Positions 33,259 to 44,400 of a stretch of 64,000 bases of DNA are shown piece after piece (the stretch's first letter is position 1; the number at the start of each line of letters is the position of its first letter). This DNA is from Cyanobacteria bacterium SZAS LIN-3 (GTDB taxonomy: Bacteria; Cyanobacteriota; Vampirovibrionia; Obscuribacterales; Obscuribacteraceae): NCBI GenBank assembly GCA_018266215.1, contig JAFEAV010000009.1:1-64000 (forward strand), written 5' to 3'. The notes under the pieces were generated by a model that ran no database searches, was not told where the DNA came from, and saw only the letters and a program-made list of their open reading frames with translations. Both the position numbers and the translations under genes were made by a program.

Positions 33259-33586
33259 TGCCATTGAGAATTTGCTTAAAACCGTTGGGAATCGGTTGCG
33301 GCACACCCGGGTCTTTGTCGCGGTGATAGCAGGAATTCCAGCCCCAGAGGCGACCTTTAACATCCAGGTCCTTCAACTGACCGTCCTGGAAGGTGGCAAT
33401 CTGCACTTTAGGCAAATCGGGATGCTCCGACTCATACTGAGCATTCATGTGCTGCATCGCCTTAGTCACCCGGTATTGATCGCGCAGGCCGAGGCCATTG
33501 AGCTCGGTATCTATATCCTGGCGGTGATGCGCCTGGTCCAAAAGTTTGGAGGCTTCGTATCCAACCTGTTCGTTCGATAGACTCAT
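33236..33586 (-). CDS. hypothetical protein (116 aa)
   Basis: I do not recognise the family. The protein is soluble and mostly helical at the N-terminus (SLSNEQVGYEASKLLDQAHHRQDIDTELNGLGLRDQYRVTKAMQHMNAQYESEHP), then likely strands (KVQIATFQDGQLKDLDVKGRLWGW). The second Met at 33586 is preferred because AGGAG lies 8 nt upstream, whereas the ATG at 33592 is only 2 nt from it. It is convergent with higA and overlaps it by 23 bp, so it may not be part of the TA module. Confidence 0.65.
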   Translation of the reverse strand: MSLSNEQVGYEASKLLDQAHHRQDIDTELNGLGLRDQYRVTKAMQHMNAQYESEHPDLPKVQIATFQDGQLKDLDVKGRLWGWNSCYHRDKDPGVPQPIPNGFKQILNGIKEVFDP

Positions 33587-33686
33587 TTTCATATCTCCTG
33601 GGGAAAGCCAACCATCGGCTTTGGACCCAATATAGGGTTTGAATATGAAAAAATCGTGTATAGGTGAAACGCCCGCGGGGTTGGGA

Positions 33687-34070
33687 TTACAGCGCCGGCT
33701 GCAAAAATTCGGCCAGCCCGACTATATCGGTTTTAGCGATGGCAAAATTGAGGGACTGCACACTGTCGGTGTCCGGCACGGCCAGCATGACATTGATGGC
33801 GTCCTCCGCCGGTGTGAGCTTGGCGATAGACGGCCTCTCCCCGTCGAGGCCGGGAAACTTCAGCACGACCTCTTTCGAAGTCTCCTCTATTTCCTCAAAT
33901 GCCTCCACCAGACTGATCAGGTCCAGTTTGGTCACTTCAAAATCGATGTCGCCACCGTTCAAAACAAACAAACCAAGCCCAACGCGGTCGGATGTGTAGT
34001 TGCAGCAAAGCACAACCACAGCCTCGTTAACCGGGTCTTCAAACTCAAAGGGCGGATCAATAGCGGGCAT
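33687..34070 (-). CDS. hypothetical protein (127 aa)
   Basis: This small acidic protein of unknown family begins MPAIDPPFEFEDPVNEAVVVLCCNYTSDRVGLGLFVLNGGDIDFEVTKLDLISLVEAFEEIEETSKEVVLKFPG and ends in a helix (IVGLAEFLQPAL). It looks like an alpha/beta domain without signal or membrane segment. It lies 43 bp upstream of the end of the giant surface protein gene on the same strand, but that gene is transcribed first, so it could sit at the 3' end of its transcript. Confidence 0.6.
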   Translation of the reverse strand: MPAIDPPFEFEDPVNEAVVVLCCNYTSDRVGLGLFVLNGGDIDFEVTKLDLISLVEAFEEIEETSKEVVLKFPGLDGERPSIAKLTPAEDAINVMLAVPDTDSVQSLNFAIAKTDIVGLAEFLQPAL

Positions 34071-34113
34071 CTTGCATCTTCCAATTAGAGATGCAGGGCA
34101 TTATAGCAAACCC

Positions 34114-37100
34114 TCAGTTCCAGGCCGCCAGTTGTGGTCTGGTGTAACTCTTGTAGGACTTGCCTGTGGAGAGTTGCATCATGATCGCCGCTGTCTTGAG
34201 GAAATGCTTCGCCGCCTTTTGATGCGCGTCTTCACTGGATGAAAGCACTTGCATCAGCGGGCGAATGGCGCGCACGGCAGACAAGACATGGAAATCAGCC
34301 ACAAATGCGGTGAGAGAATCCGATACCTCAATCTTGCGCAGGCCGCTGTAAGCTATGCCTTCGCAGGCATTTACATCGGCAAATTCACGGGCGCCGGCTC
34401 GGCTCAAGAGCACATGCTGCCCCGGAGCGAGGCGCACTGCCCGCTGACCAGCTGTGACCGAGACCGAGTTGTGGTGCGCATCATCGAGGTTGTATACGGC
34501 GGTGCCGTGCGGCAGTGCCATGACAAGCACCATCGCATTCTGTCCGATACTGACAGTACCGAGCGGAGTCTCGACGCTGAGCGGTGCATTCTGAGGCACA
34601 AACAAGCGAGCACCAGACTCGAGTCGCACAGCCCCGGTAGACTTGGACGTGGCGTCAAAGACATCGCCTTCAATCACGCGAGGAAGCGCAGCCCTTGCAC
34701 CCAGACCTCTGCTGAAGTTAGACACCATGCCGTAGAGTCTATTGCCGGTCGGCTGCCCGACAGCGACAACCTGAGCATCGGAGGTAGCCGCCAGGTCCAG
34801 CGGTGCGGAAACGCTATTGAACGAGGCGCTGATCAGTGACAATGGCGTCGGCAGTATCGACGATGTTGTAGCACTACCTTGATCCACGGCGACGATTCCG
34901 GACGCCGCAGCAGGTGTGGATACCGGCGCGGTCGAGACGACAGGTGCGCTCACCAGAGAAACTGCAGCAACAGCTCCGGGGGGCGGGTCGGCTGTGATGG
35001 TGACACCACCACCCAGTTGAATGGCAGGCGAGGAACTTCTATCCGTATCGAAAATGATGTTTCGGTCGGCGGCGTTGAGAGTATTGTTCGGCGCCAGGGC
35101 GGTTATGGTGTTGCGGCCATAATAGATTTTGCCGTTGCCCGTGGGATTGGCGACGATGTTGGGCGGGGCGGTGCCCGCCACCAGGTCGGCTTTAGCTCCA
35201 AGGAAGATGGAAACATTACCGACATTGGCGACGGTAGAAGACGCCTTGATGTTGGAATTAGCTCCAATCAAAATGCTGCCGTCCTTGATGTCCTTATTTT
35301 GCAGTGAAAGGTTACCACCGCTGGCGGTCAGGGTTGCACCAGGGAGCAACACAAGAGCGCCTTTTTGCTCAACTATATTGATGGAGGCATTGCTGGCCGC
35401 AACCGGAGCACTGGTGACAATCGAAGTAATGTTCAGAGGTCCGGCGGCATCGAGCGAGAAACTCAAGCCGGAAGTGGAGGCATTGAGATTGGTCGGCGAT
35501 GCGTTCTTATTGGTGACGTTTACCAGGCCGCTGCCGCTGGTGTTGAAGGTCATGTTCGCGACCGAAATTATCATGTCCGCCGGGCCGGTACCACTGATGG
35601 ACCCGCCTTTGGAGCTGATGGTCAGGTCCTGCGCGGTGATTATGTTTGTCGTCAGCTTCGTTGTGATGCTGCCGGTACCGGGAGCCGTCAGAGTGATAAG
35701 ACTGGCGGCGTTGCCAAACTTATCGCCAATCGTAATACCGCCATTGCCTCCGGACGTAAACGAGATATTGCCACCATTGACCACACCGGATGTCGTAATC
35801 GGCCCGGCCGCCGTCAAAGTAAAGTTAGCACCGGCAGAGGAAGCACCTATAGTCACACCGGACGGGTCTGTAGCATCGGCAAAGATATTGGCACCGGTAG
35901 CGGTATCATTCAAAGTCAAGCTGGTAGCATTGGTCTTGACCGGATTGACGGGGTTGCCTATACCTCCAGCTCCACCGGCCTTCAGGTTCACCGATACCGC
36001 TTCAATGGCTGCGGGGGTAACAATCGTATCCCCCGATGAGACGGTCAAACTCTGCTTCAAGCCGACAATACTGGCAAGTACCACTGTCTGAGTCGTATTG
36101 ACATTGACCTTACCGGCACCAACTACCTTATCGTTCAGCACGGGGATAACGTTCGGAGCTTTGGAAAGATCGACAGAGCCGCCATTGTTGAGATTGAGGA
36201 TGAGAGCCGCTTTGACGGTCATGGTGCCGGTGGCTGTCTGAGTGACATCACCGCCGTTGGTATTGATGGTTATCTGATTACCGCCAAAGGCTCCGCTCAA
36301 AGTAACATTGCCCGAGCCTGCGACGGTGAGATTTTTGTCCCCGGTACCGACCAGACTGTTGATGGCGATATTGCCGGTACCGTCGGCGGTGAGGACAGCG
36401 GGAGCGTTTGAGGTGATAGCTCCGGTGATCGATATTGAATCATTTTTAGAAGCACCGGAGGGCGTGAACTGCAATTGAGCCACTGTGAAATTAGTGCTGC
36501 TCTTGAGGGTGCCAGTATATTGCACCGTCAGATTTTGCAAATCGCCCGAGATGGCACCGATGGTAATCGGTTGCACAACCTTGAGCAGTACTTGACCATT
36601 ACCTGTCACATTGTCAGCCAGAGTGTCGACGTCATTGGGCGCAGATTGCAAATTAGCGGTACCGCCGGCGGTGATATTGACGGTCAACAACTTGCTGGCC
36701 TTGATCACACCGGTGCCCAGTTGGACGATAGTGCCGCTGTCAACCGCCAGAGTAATGGAAGGTGCCGTTATGGCATTGCTCACACTGACGTTGCCGGCAC
36801 CGCTGCCCTGAAGGGCGATGCTGACACTGCCCTTGAGGGCTTGATTGGCAGCAACTGTAGGTGACTTAAATATGATGGCATCGGCCGATATGGCTTGATT
36901 ATTAGCCAGCAAGGACGAGTTGGGTGCTTCGAAGGAGAAGACCTTACCTGCACCACTATCGACCTTGGCACCATTCAAAGTGTTGCCTTGCAAAAGCACA
37001 GGGTTAGCAGTAGCGTCGGTAATGAACGCACTGCCGGTGCGGGAACTTATGGTCACATTGGCCCCGTCTATCTTGGCCGGGGAATTGGCATCCACGCCAA

Positions 37101-40100
37101 TATTGCCGGCAGCAGAGAGAATGATGGTCCCGGCGGTCATGGTCCCGAAGGTCCCGGCCTTGTCATCAATATTGCCCGAGCTCTCTAGCGCAAAGGTATT
37201 GGCCGAAGGCAACTTGGAGTCGAGTATATTCACATTGCCGGTATTCTTGAGGAAGACGTCGGACTTTGTATTGGCCGAAATAAATGCCGACTCGGTTTGA
37301 ATGGGAGCTGTAGCCGTGCCTATCGTAAAGGTGCCGGCACCAGCAGCGCCATCAAGAAGAGTGACGGAGTCGGCTATGAGCTTGAATCCCTTATTGAGGA
37401 TGCCGCCCTTGCCGATGCCCGATTCGGTGGAGTTGAGGATGATACTGGTGTCGTTGCCGCCGGGTGATCCGGCACGTCCAGCACTCACATCACCACCGAT
37501 AGTTATCTGGCCGTTACCACCGGCGTCGGCGATGGTGTTGAGCGAGAAGACGACTTTGAAGTTTCCTCTCTGGCCCTGGGAAGCCGCAGATTTGCCGAGC
37601 GTGACCGATCCGGTATTGGTCAAATAGACATCTCCCTGTCCTATGACCGAGAGCGAAGGAGTCTGTGTCAGAATCGGCGCCTTGGAAGTGCCGATGGGAT
37701 CACGCCCGCCGTCATTCAATATCACCGCGTTACTGCCCTTGAGCAGCGCAGCTGGATTCCCTTGAACGAAGCCGGATGTACGGCCCTGCGGCACGGTCGA
37801 GCTGAGATTAATGGTGCGAGCGGATATATTACCGCCCAGGGTGATAGTTGCCGTATCGAACTGGTCGGCACCGACCGTTTCCTTGAGAGTGAAGTTCCCG
37901 AACGATGCGGAGGAATCGAGAATCGTCAGAGTACCCTTGTTAGATATCGACACGTCCTTGGAAGCATTCACCGCCAGAGTATTGGTTTGGGTTTGAGCGC
38001 TGATACCGCCGCTCTTGGACGTCAGAGTCACAGCCGAGGCAATTATCGGAGATGTGTCCGAGACTATTCCTTGATCCCCCGCCAGCTGGAAAGTACCCTT
38101 GCCGGCAGTTGCCAGAGATAAGGTGACCTGATTGGAATCATTGAGGAATACACCCGGCGCGCCGCCACCAGTACCGGTGCTGACCGAAAGTTTTGTGGCA
38201 TCAATACCTATAGGTGTGGCCTTTGTGCCAATAGCACCGGAAGCCGAAAAAATCGTCAGGTTTGGAGAGGAAATAGACTTACCAATCAAATCTCCAGTGC
38301 CGTTTTTGATCGATGTGCTCTCGTAGCCGATAACTCCGCCGCCAAGGTCTATTTTGCCGGCATTGGCGGTGACGATCGATACAACACCACCAATTGTGCT
38401 GCCCTTAGCACCAACTGCGATATCGGAGGTCGCAGTCAGTGTAACCTTTGCCTTGGAGGCAGCAAATCCACCACCGGGCGCGCCGTTCTGAGCATATATC
38501 CCACTGGCAGCACCGCCGCCACCGACACCGAACGCACCACCGCCACCAAAGTTTCCGCCGGCGTTGCCCGCACCGTTGCCACCCGTCAGAGCAATGCCAT
38601 TGCTGCCGGCTCCGCCTTTGCCTGTGCCACCAACTCCACCAAATGTGCCCGCACCGCCAGTGCCACCACCGCGACTGCCGCCACCGCCACCGAAGACACC
38701 GCCTCCGCCACCGCCACCGCCTTCTTTTGCGTCGCCGCCGCCACCGCCACCGCCGCCGAGACTGCCGCCGCCTCCTCCGCCGCCTCCTTCATTGCGCGGC
38801 GGTTTACCGCCCTGACCGCCATCGCCGCCATTGGCCGCGTAGACAGCCCCACCCACGGTAAGGGTGCCGCCCTTAGCGGTCAGTGCTATGTCAGCTGCAG
38901 CGCCGCCCTTACCACCAAGCGAACCCTGAGTATTAGTTTGCTGATTTCGTCCGGCCCCGCCACCGCCGCCTCCACCAGAAGAATCAACAATGCCGCTGAT
39001 GTTTATGGTACCGGCTTCCGAAGTCACCACTATGGGAGCACCATTACCACCATCGCCGCCGCGTGATGCTGAAGTAGTTGCCGTACTGGCACCGCCGCCG
39101 CCGGCACCGAAGGCATAGATATTAGCGGCCGCAATGTTTGAGCCGGCCACGACCGTAATAGCACCTGCGCTTGTACCAACACCGGATATCAGACCACCGT
39201 CGCCGGAGCTGTTCAAGTCTCCATTAATTGTAATGCCGGCGTTTTTGCTGGTGTTGCCGCTGGCCTCAATCTTGCCTGCGCCGGTAAGGTTGCCGGCGGT
39301 GTCGAAAACAACCTGCTTATTTTGTGCCGAAGAAGTGGCCTGCTGGGTGTAAATCTTAATGGTGCCGCTGGCAGCGGGGGCCTGATTGGCATCATTGATA
39401 CCACCACCTGTGTAAATGCTGCCGACTGTTACAGCAGCGCCGGGGGCAGCGGGAATGGCTCCTGCCAGGATCAGCACGCTTCCGCCATTGTGCGACTTAC
39501 CGAAAGCACCTCGGCCCGTGGCCGAGGCATCAATATCATTGGTGCCGAGGAGGACATTGCCGCCCTTACCGCCATTGCTGGCCATGGCTATAAGAGTGAC
39601 GTTACCTGCATCACCTTGATTCTTAGCTGCGCTGGTATCGATGACAGTTGCAGCGGCGTTAGCCGAAAAATTGATATCACCACCGCCGCTCACTGAAGGG
39701 TCGAGGGTGACCGTCACGTTCTGATTAGCCTGTGTGCCCGGGATAGCCCCGGTCGTCGCTCCACCGGTCGTGACCTTGGCGCCGGCGATAATCGTCACAT
39801 TGCCGCCATTATCGACAATTTGCGCGCCACCGGCACTGGTGACATCACCACTGGCGAGAATCGCCACCGACTGAGTGAATGTATTTACACCGTTGATGAC
39901 GATACCACCAGCGGTATTGACGAAAGTGGGATCGCCGGTTACGCAGTTATTGCCCAAGACAAAGGTATCGGAACTCGTGAGAAAATGCTCGGTCTGAGCC
40001 TGGCTATTGAGATTGCCGGAGACATTACCCACATTGGCATCAATCTCGCCCAGTCCGGAGTATAGATCCAGATTCTTAGAGAGGTAATCACCGCCGGCGA

Positions 40101-41223
40101 GATAGATACTGGCCGCGCCGGAGTAGTTTGCGTCTCTGACGTTGACGGCGCCGTTGAGTGCCTGCACGCTGCCGCCGATATTATTGATGGCGATATCGGT
40201 AGCAGGAGAGTACGCACTAAAATTGACGTCTGCATTTTGCGAAACGATCGAGCCGGCGTTGACAAAGGCACCGCCACCGGAAGAAAGATTGACAGCGCCC
40301 ACAGCAGAGATGACCGGTACCGGTACATGGGCTCCAGCTCTGGCGGAAGCGTCGGGAGCGTTGATTATGGCGCCACCGGCATTGAGATTGAGGACTCCGG
40401 CGCTGGATATAGTACCGGCGTTGAAGATACTGTCGACGACGTTCAGGGTCAGATTCGCGCCTGACACAGTGCCGCCCAGCAAAGTGGATAGGGACTCCGG
40501 TACCTGCGTGGAGATAAGCCCCCCGGCATGGTTGCTGATGGCATGAGCACTGAGCGATCCCTGGGAAACCGTCGAATCGGTGGATAATCCATAGATGGTC
40601 CCGAAGTTGACGAGACTGCCACCCAGACTCAGAGTCGGCGTCGCAGCAAAATTGTCGACGGCGGTAATACCGTGACCAATTACAAGAGAGCTGACCTTAA
40701 TGGAAGACATCGCTCCAACAAGACTGTCGAGCGACAACATGCCGCCGGTGGCGCGACCGCTGGCATCGAGTACAAGGCTGTCTTTTGCACCGCCGGTGAT
40801 GGCGGCAAACTCAGCGGCGGTTACTTTATCACCAGCCTGGAAGATGTGATTTGTGCCGCCAAGATTGAGCTGCGCAGAAGTCTGTCCGTTCAAATTGGCG
40901 ATGCTCAGGACGATGTTAGCGGCAGCAGAAGAAAGATCGAAGCGCACAGCAGGGGTGTTTGCCCCGGCCTGCGACCACTGTTGAAACTGATGCACAGCCG
41001 CCGAAGGCATGCTGTTATGAAGCGCGAATGGTGCGCCTCCATGCCCGGAGGCGGCAGGATTGAAGAAAGCGCCTGGATGAGCATTGAACGGTTGAGGGAC
41101 ATTGGCCCGAACGGCCGGAGCCGTCATCGACAGCAGGCATGACAGCGAGAGTGGAACAGCAAGGACTTTTTTAGCGCTCGGCACTCTTTCAGCGCCCAAT
41201 TTCATCGGCTGTCTTACTACCAT
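34114..41223 (-). CDS. giant secreted surface protein, haemagglutinin-like repeats with Gly-rich block and FecR-like C-terminus
   Basis: The protein is 2369 residues. A signal peptide is clear (KKVLAVPLSLSCLLSMTAPAVRA) after a start with GAGGGGG 5 nt upstream. The N-terminal part (about 40-250) resembles the TPS-type start of large exported proteins, followed by many short beta-strand repeats of filamentous-haemagglutinin style (ISNHAGGLIST, GGNVTIIAGAKV, GNVNILDS). A glycine block (about 795-925) is extreme: runs such as GGGGGGGG, with Thr, Ala and Asn mixed in. The end has a Pro/Ala/Ser linker, a FecR-like beta domain (SIGQNAMVLVMALPHGTAVYNLDD) and a helical tail. It matches the protein at 1-1311 at the C-terminus. 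The role is probably adhesion, surface layer or biofilm; no transporter is adjacent. Confidence 0.85.
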   Translation of the reverse strand: MVVRQPMKLGAERVPSAKKVLAVPLSLSCLLSMTAPAVRANVPQPFNAHPGAFFNPAASGHGGAPFALHNSMPSAAVHQFQQWSQAGANTPAVRFDLSSAAANIVLSIANLNGQTSAQLNLGGTNHIFQAGDKVTAAEFAAITGGAKDSLVLDASGRATGGMLSLDSLVGAMSSIKVSSLVIGHGITAVDNFAATPTLSLGGSLVNFGTIYGLSTDSTVSQGSLSAHAISNHAGGLISTQVPESLSTLLGGTVSGANLTLNVVDSIFNAGTISSAGVLNLNAGGAIINAPDASARAGAHVPVPVISAVGAVNLSSGGGAFVNAGSIVSQNADVNFSAYSPATDIAINNIGGSVQALNGAVNVRDANYSGAASIYLAGGDYLSKNLDLYSGLGEIDANVGNVSGNLNSQAQTEHFLTSSDTFVLGNNCVTGDPTFVNTAGGIVINGVNTFTQSVAILASGDVTSAGGAQIVDNGGNVTIIAGAKVTTGGATTGAIPGTQANQNVTVTLDPSVSGGGDINFSANAAATVIDTSAAKNQGDAGNVTLIAMASNGGKGGNVLLGTNDIDASATGRGAFGKSHNGGSVLILAGAIPAAPGAAVTVGSIYTGGGINDANQAPAASGTIKIYTQQATSSAQNKQVVFDTAGNLTGAGKIEASGNTSKNAGITINGDLNSSGDGGLISGVGTSAGAITVVAGSNIAAANIYAFGAGGGGASTATTSASRGGDGGNGAPIVVTSEAGTINISGIVDSSGGGGGGGAGRNQQTNTQGSLGGKGGAAADIALTAKGGTLTVGGAVYAANGGDGGQGGKPPRNEGGGGGGGGSLGGGGGGGGDAKEGGGGGGGGVFGGGGGSRGGGTGGAGTFGGVGGTGKGGAGSNGIALTGGNGAGNAGGNFGGGGAFGVGGGGAASGIYAQNGAPGGGFAASKAKVTLTATSDIAVGAKGSTIGGVVSIVTANAGKIDLGGGVIGYESTSIKNGTGDLIGKSISSPNLTIFSASGAIGTKATPIGIDATKLSVSTGTGGGAPGVFLNDSNQVTLSLATAGKGTFQLAGDQGIVSDTSPIIASAVTLTSKSGGISAQTQTNTLAVNASKDVSISNKGTLTILDSSASFGNFTLKETVGADQFDTATITLGGNISARTINLSSTVPQGRTSGFVQGNPAALLKGSNAVILNDGGRDPIGTSKAPILTQTPSLSVIGQGDVYLTNTGSVTLGKSAASQGQRGNFKVVFSLNTIADAGGNGQITIGGDVSAGRAGSPGGNDTSIILNSTESGIGKGGILNKGFKLIADSVTLLDGAAGAGTFTIGTATAPIQTESAFISANTKSDVFLKNTGNVNILDSKLPSANTFALESSGNIDDKAGTFGTMTAGTIILSAAGNIGVDANSPAKIDGANVTISSRTGSAFITDATANPVLLQGNTLNGAKVDSGAGKVFSFEAPNSSLLANNQAISADAIIFKSPTVAANQALKGSVSIALQGSGAGNVSVSNAITAPSITLAVDSGTIVQLGTGVIKASKLLTVNITAGGTANLQSAPNDVDTLADNVTGNGQVLLKVVQPITIGAISGDLQNLTVQYTGTLKSSTNFTVAQLQFTPSGASKNDSISITGAITSNAPAVLTADGTGNIAINSLVGTGDKNLTVAGSGNVTLSGAFGGNQITINTNGGDVTQTATGTMTVKAALILNLNNGGSVDLSKAPNVIPVLNDKVVGAGKVNVNTTQTVVLASIVGLKQSLTVSSGDTIVTPAAIEAVSVNLKAGGAGGIGNPVNPVKTNATSLTLNDTATGANIFADATDPSGVTIGASSAGANFTLTAAGPITTSGVVNGGNISFTSGGNGGITIGDKFGNAASLITLTAPGTGSITTKLTTNIITAQDLTISSKGGSISGTGPADMIISVANMTFNTSGSGLVNVTNKNASPTNLNASTSGLSFSLDAAGPLNITSIVTSAPVAASNASINIVEQKGALVLLPGATLTASGGNLSLQNKDIKDGSILIGANSNIKASSTVANVGNVSIFLGAKADLVAGTAPPNIVANPTGNGKIYYGRNTITALAPNNTLNAADRNIIFDTDRSSSPAIQLGGGVTITADPPPGAVAAVSLVSAPVVSTAPVSTPAAASGIVAVDQGSATTSSILPTPLSLISASFNSVSAPLDLAATSDAQVVAVGQPTGNRLYGMVSNFSRGLGARAALPRVIEGDVFDATSKSTGAVRLESGARLFVPQNAPLSVETPLGTVSIGQNAMVLVMALPHGTAVYNLDDAHHNSVSVTAGQRAVRLAPGQHVLLSRAGAREFADVNACEGIAYSGLRKIEVSDSLTAFVADFHVLSAVRAIRPLMQVLSSSEDAHQKAAKHFLKTAAIMMQLSTGKSYKSYTRPQLAAWN
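38450..38830 (-). repeat. glycine-codon-rich block inside the giant surface protein
   Basis: About 125 codons are dominated by Gly, many GGC/GGT in tandem, producing a GC-rich, near-repetitive stretch (on the plus strand, CCGCCACCGCC-like runs). Such tracts are prone to length change by slippage or recombination. Confidence 0.75.
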
Positions 41224-41425
41224 GTCAACCCCCTCATAACGTCCGAAGCGTCAATAGTAACCGGCTTTCCCGCCCGTTGACTACTGGCCACAAACGCCTG
41301 ATTCAAGGTCGCCCCGGCCGAGAGCGCCAGGAAGCCCAAACGAAGCGCCCCCGGGCCGCGAAGTTTAAATAGATTTCCAGAGGAGCATGTCCGTATCGCC
41401 GAGGCAAGATTAAATCAAACACCAG

Positions 41426-44400
41426 ATGCCTGCGGTAAAATACCTATCGGCTGTTTACCGGGCGAAGGACGGAGACAAATTTATCGAAAGGCCGTCTAGA
41501 GAGCACGCTCAATTCAAACCCTCCATTTTCCGGGTTGGTTTGTTCCTGGTTCTCATGCCAAGCCTGGTTGGCGCCTCCTCGATTGCCGCTCTAAATGGCC
41601 TCTGGCAGGCCACGAACCAACTGATTGATCGCAGCCAGCAACTGAGCCAACTGACCCTGACGCAGTCCGAAGCCTTTAGCGATCTCGTGCCATATTGCGG
41701 TTCGGCTCTCAGCTTCACCTTCGAAGGCCATCCGGAAAAACAAGCCAAGGCCGGCCGCGACAGGGATCAGCTTGTCAGCGCTCTTCAAGCCTTGAAGACT
41801 GCGACGGTAAGCAGTGCTGACTTGTTATCCCCCGAGGGTAAAGCTCTTCCTGACGACATTGCCAACACCCTCCGAGACGCTGATAAACTCTGCCAGAACC
41901 TGACTAATACAGTCTTTTTCAACAATCTTGATCGTTTTAGAGCTTTCTCCCGCCTGATGAAAAGCGGTCTCACGCTAGCGGCAAACTTGCAGAGCGCCTC
42001 AAATTTCCAGACGAAAGAAGAACAAGAAATTGAAAGGCAATACGATACTATCAGCGGTATCACAACGATAGGCATCTTTGCCGGCCTGGCTCTCACAATT
42101 TTCTGTTGCGGACTAACTCTGCTCGCCTACAGCAAAATCATCTTTGAGCGCTTTAAGGCAGTGCGTAAAAACGCGGCAAGACTGACTGTGGTAGGTGGGC
42201 CTCAGCGCGAGATAGAAGGTGATGACGAACTGGCCTATCTGGACGGAATATTTTGCGATGTTGGTGAGGAATTACAACAGGCCAACGAAGCAAACGCTAT
42301 GCTCATGCAAATGCTGGCTCATGATGTTCGCTCTCCCATTATGGCCACACAAGTATCGATTCAGCTGTTCGAAGAAGTCGTTGAGGACTCTCTCACGGAA
42401 GAAGCGGTCGATACCTGCGATTCGATTCAAGCCGAGCTCAATAAGGTTCTGGAGCTTGTCACCAACTTCCTCCTGGTGGACAGATTGGAGTCAGGGGCTA
42501 TCGAATTGGAATATACCGATTTTGCTCTGGACCAGTGCCTGCAAGACTGCTTGCTGGATGCACGGAAAGAGGTGAGATTAAAAGCTCTTACAATAAACAA
42601 CAACTGTCCTCCTATTATCGTATGTGCCGATCAAACTCAGATCAAGCGGGTCATTTCCAATTTTCTTGCCAGCTCCCTCAGGGCGGCACCGGAAGAGTCT
42701 ACGGTCACAATTGACTGCATCGAAGAAGGCGGCAATATCACCTTAAAATTTAGCGATCAAGGTAAACCACCAGCGGTGGCACTGAGAAAGCAACTCTTCA
42801 GCAAGGTATTTATCGACAAGCGTGAAGACCAGCGACTTGACCGGGGCATGAGCCTGGTATTGAGCAAACTGATTGTGGAACAGCACGATGGACGCTGCGG
42901 ATTCACAAACACATCCAACAGGGATTGCACAATCTGGTTTACTCTGCCGCTCAAAAAATCATTTCACACACCGGGCAAAAGACAAACGGCGGATAGCGAT
43001 GTCCACGATTTGAGCGATTGGAAGAGTATCTTCCGACCAGGTCTTGCACGGCAGGGTTTGATTCTGGCGGTGGTGCCTCTGGTTTTCCAGGTAACAGGCC
43101 TCCTATGGTTAAACGGTGAGGTTAGCAAAGCGTCAAGACTTCAAAAAGTCGCACGTGAGCAGTCTGCGATGGTAGACCTGACGAACCGTCTCTGGCTCCA
43201 GGGTGTACAGGCAAACGCCAACATGGGCTTTTTTATAGTCAGCGGCGACAAGCGCAGCAAACAAGCGGCACTGGAAAATATTAGCGCTCTCAAAAATCCG
43301 GCTCCTCCCAATTTCAGTGAAAACAAGGGCGACGCAACAACGAAGCACCTATGGCAAGAAACTCTCGCCTTTACGCGCACTGAAGCGGCGAAGATGGAAA
43401 ACCTTCTAAGTAGCACCAGTCCCGGCAGCGCCGCTGAAGATCTGGGTACAATGCCGGCTCTCGGAGACCGCGGTGAAAGCATCAGCAACAAGCTGCGAAC
43501 CTTGCTCAAAGAAGAACTTAAGCGATTGACCGAGGCCAGAACAGCACAAGAACAATCGATGAGCGCGGTGCACAATACACTTATTTTGATGTTTGCCGTC
43601 GACCTGGCCGTCTGCCTGGCACTGCTCCTTTACTTCGGGTACCGCACTAAGAGACGTCTCGACAGACTGATCAAAAATGCGGCGAAACTGCCCCGACGTG
43701 AACTGCTGGCTCCCGTGATGGAAGCGACCGATGAACTACAGGAACTGGACCATCTCATCCACCAGGCAGAGTCTTATCTGCGTCAAGCCGACAGACAACA
43801 CGCCCTCTTGCTGGATACAATCAAAGAGGAAATCGAAAAGCCGCTCGGCTCCATCGCTCGCTCCTTAGGCGAACTGACGAAATTCGCGCAAAAAGATTTC
43901 CAGGCGCATCCTATGGTTCAGAAGTGCTTGAAGCAGGCAAAAATAAATAACCTCCGTGTATTATCTCTAGTCACTGAACTGCTAGCGCTGGAAAGCGCAG
44001 ACGGCGGACTGCTCGATGTGGAGCTAACAACAACGGCACTGAAAGAGGTCTTTGCCGAGGCTGTGGAGAGCGTCGCCAGTCTGCTGGAAAGCAAAAGCAT
44101 TTCCATGCAGGTTAGCTGTCCTGATATTCAGGTGAAAATAGATCGTGGCCGAATCGTTCAAGTATTAGTCAACTTGATAGGCAATGCCACCAAGTTTGCT
44201 CCCAACAACTCAACCATTTCATTGACTGCTACCGCATCAAAGAATGGACTGAAACTGGCGGTAACTGACAATGGTCCCGGTATGGACAGAAAAACTGCCG
44301 ACCGGGTCTTCGATAAGTTTTTCAAATCCTCCAATCAAAAATCTGCTGCGTTCGGATTAGGTTTAGCCATCTGCAAACTGATTGTCGAATCGCATCACGG

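Noticed and set aside
35129..36091. 320-codon plus-strand frame inside the giant gene
   Set aside because: Shadow of the repeats on the other strand; no signal, domain or ribosome-binding site.
38450..38830. Possible CRISPR-like repeat array
   Set aside because: The repeats are codon-sized glycine runs without fixed repeat and spacer lengths; no cas gene is present.
38448..38861. Pro- and Arg/His-rich plus-strand frames
   Set aside because: They are the complement of the glycine block of the giant surface protein.
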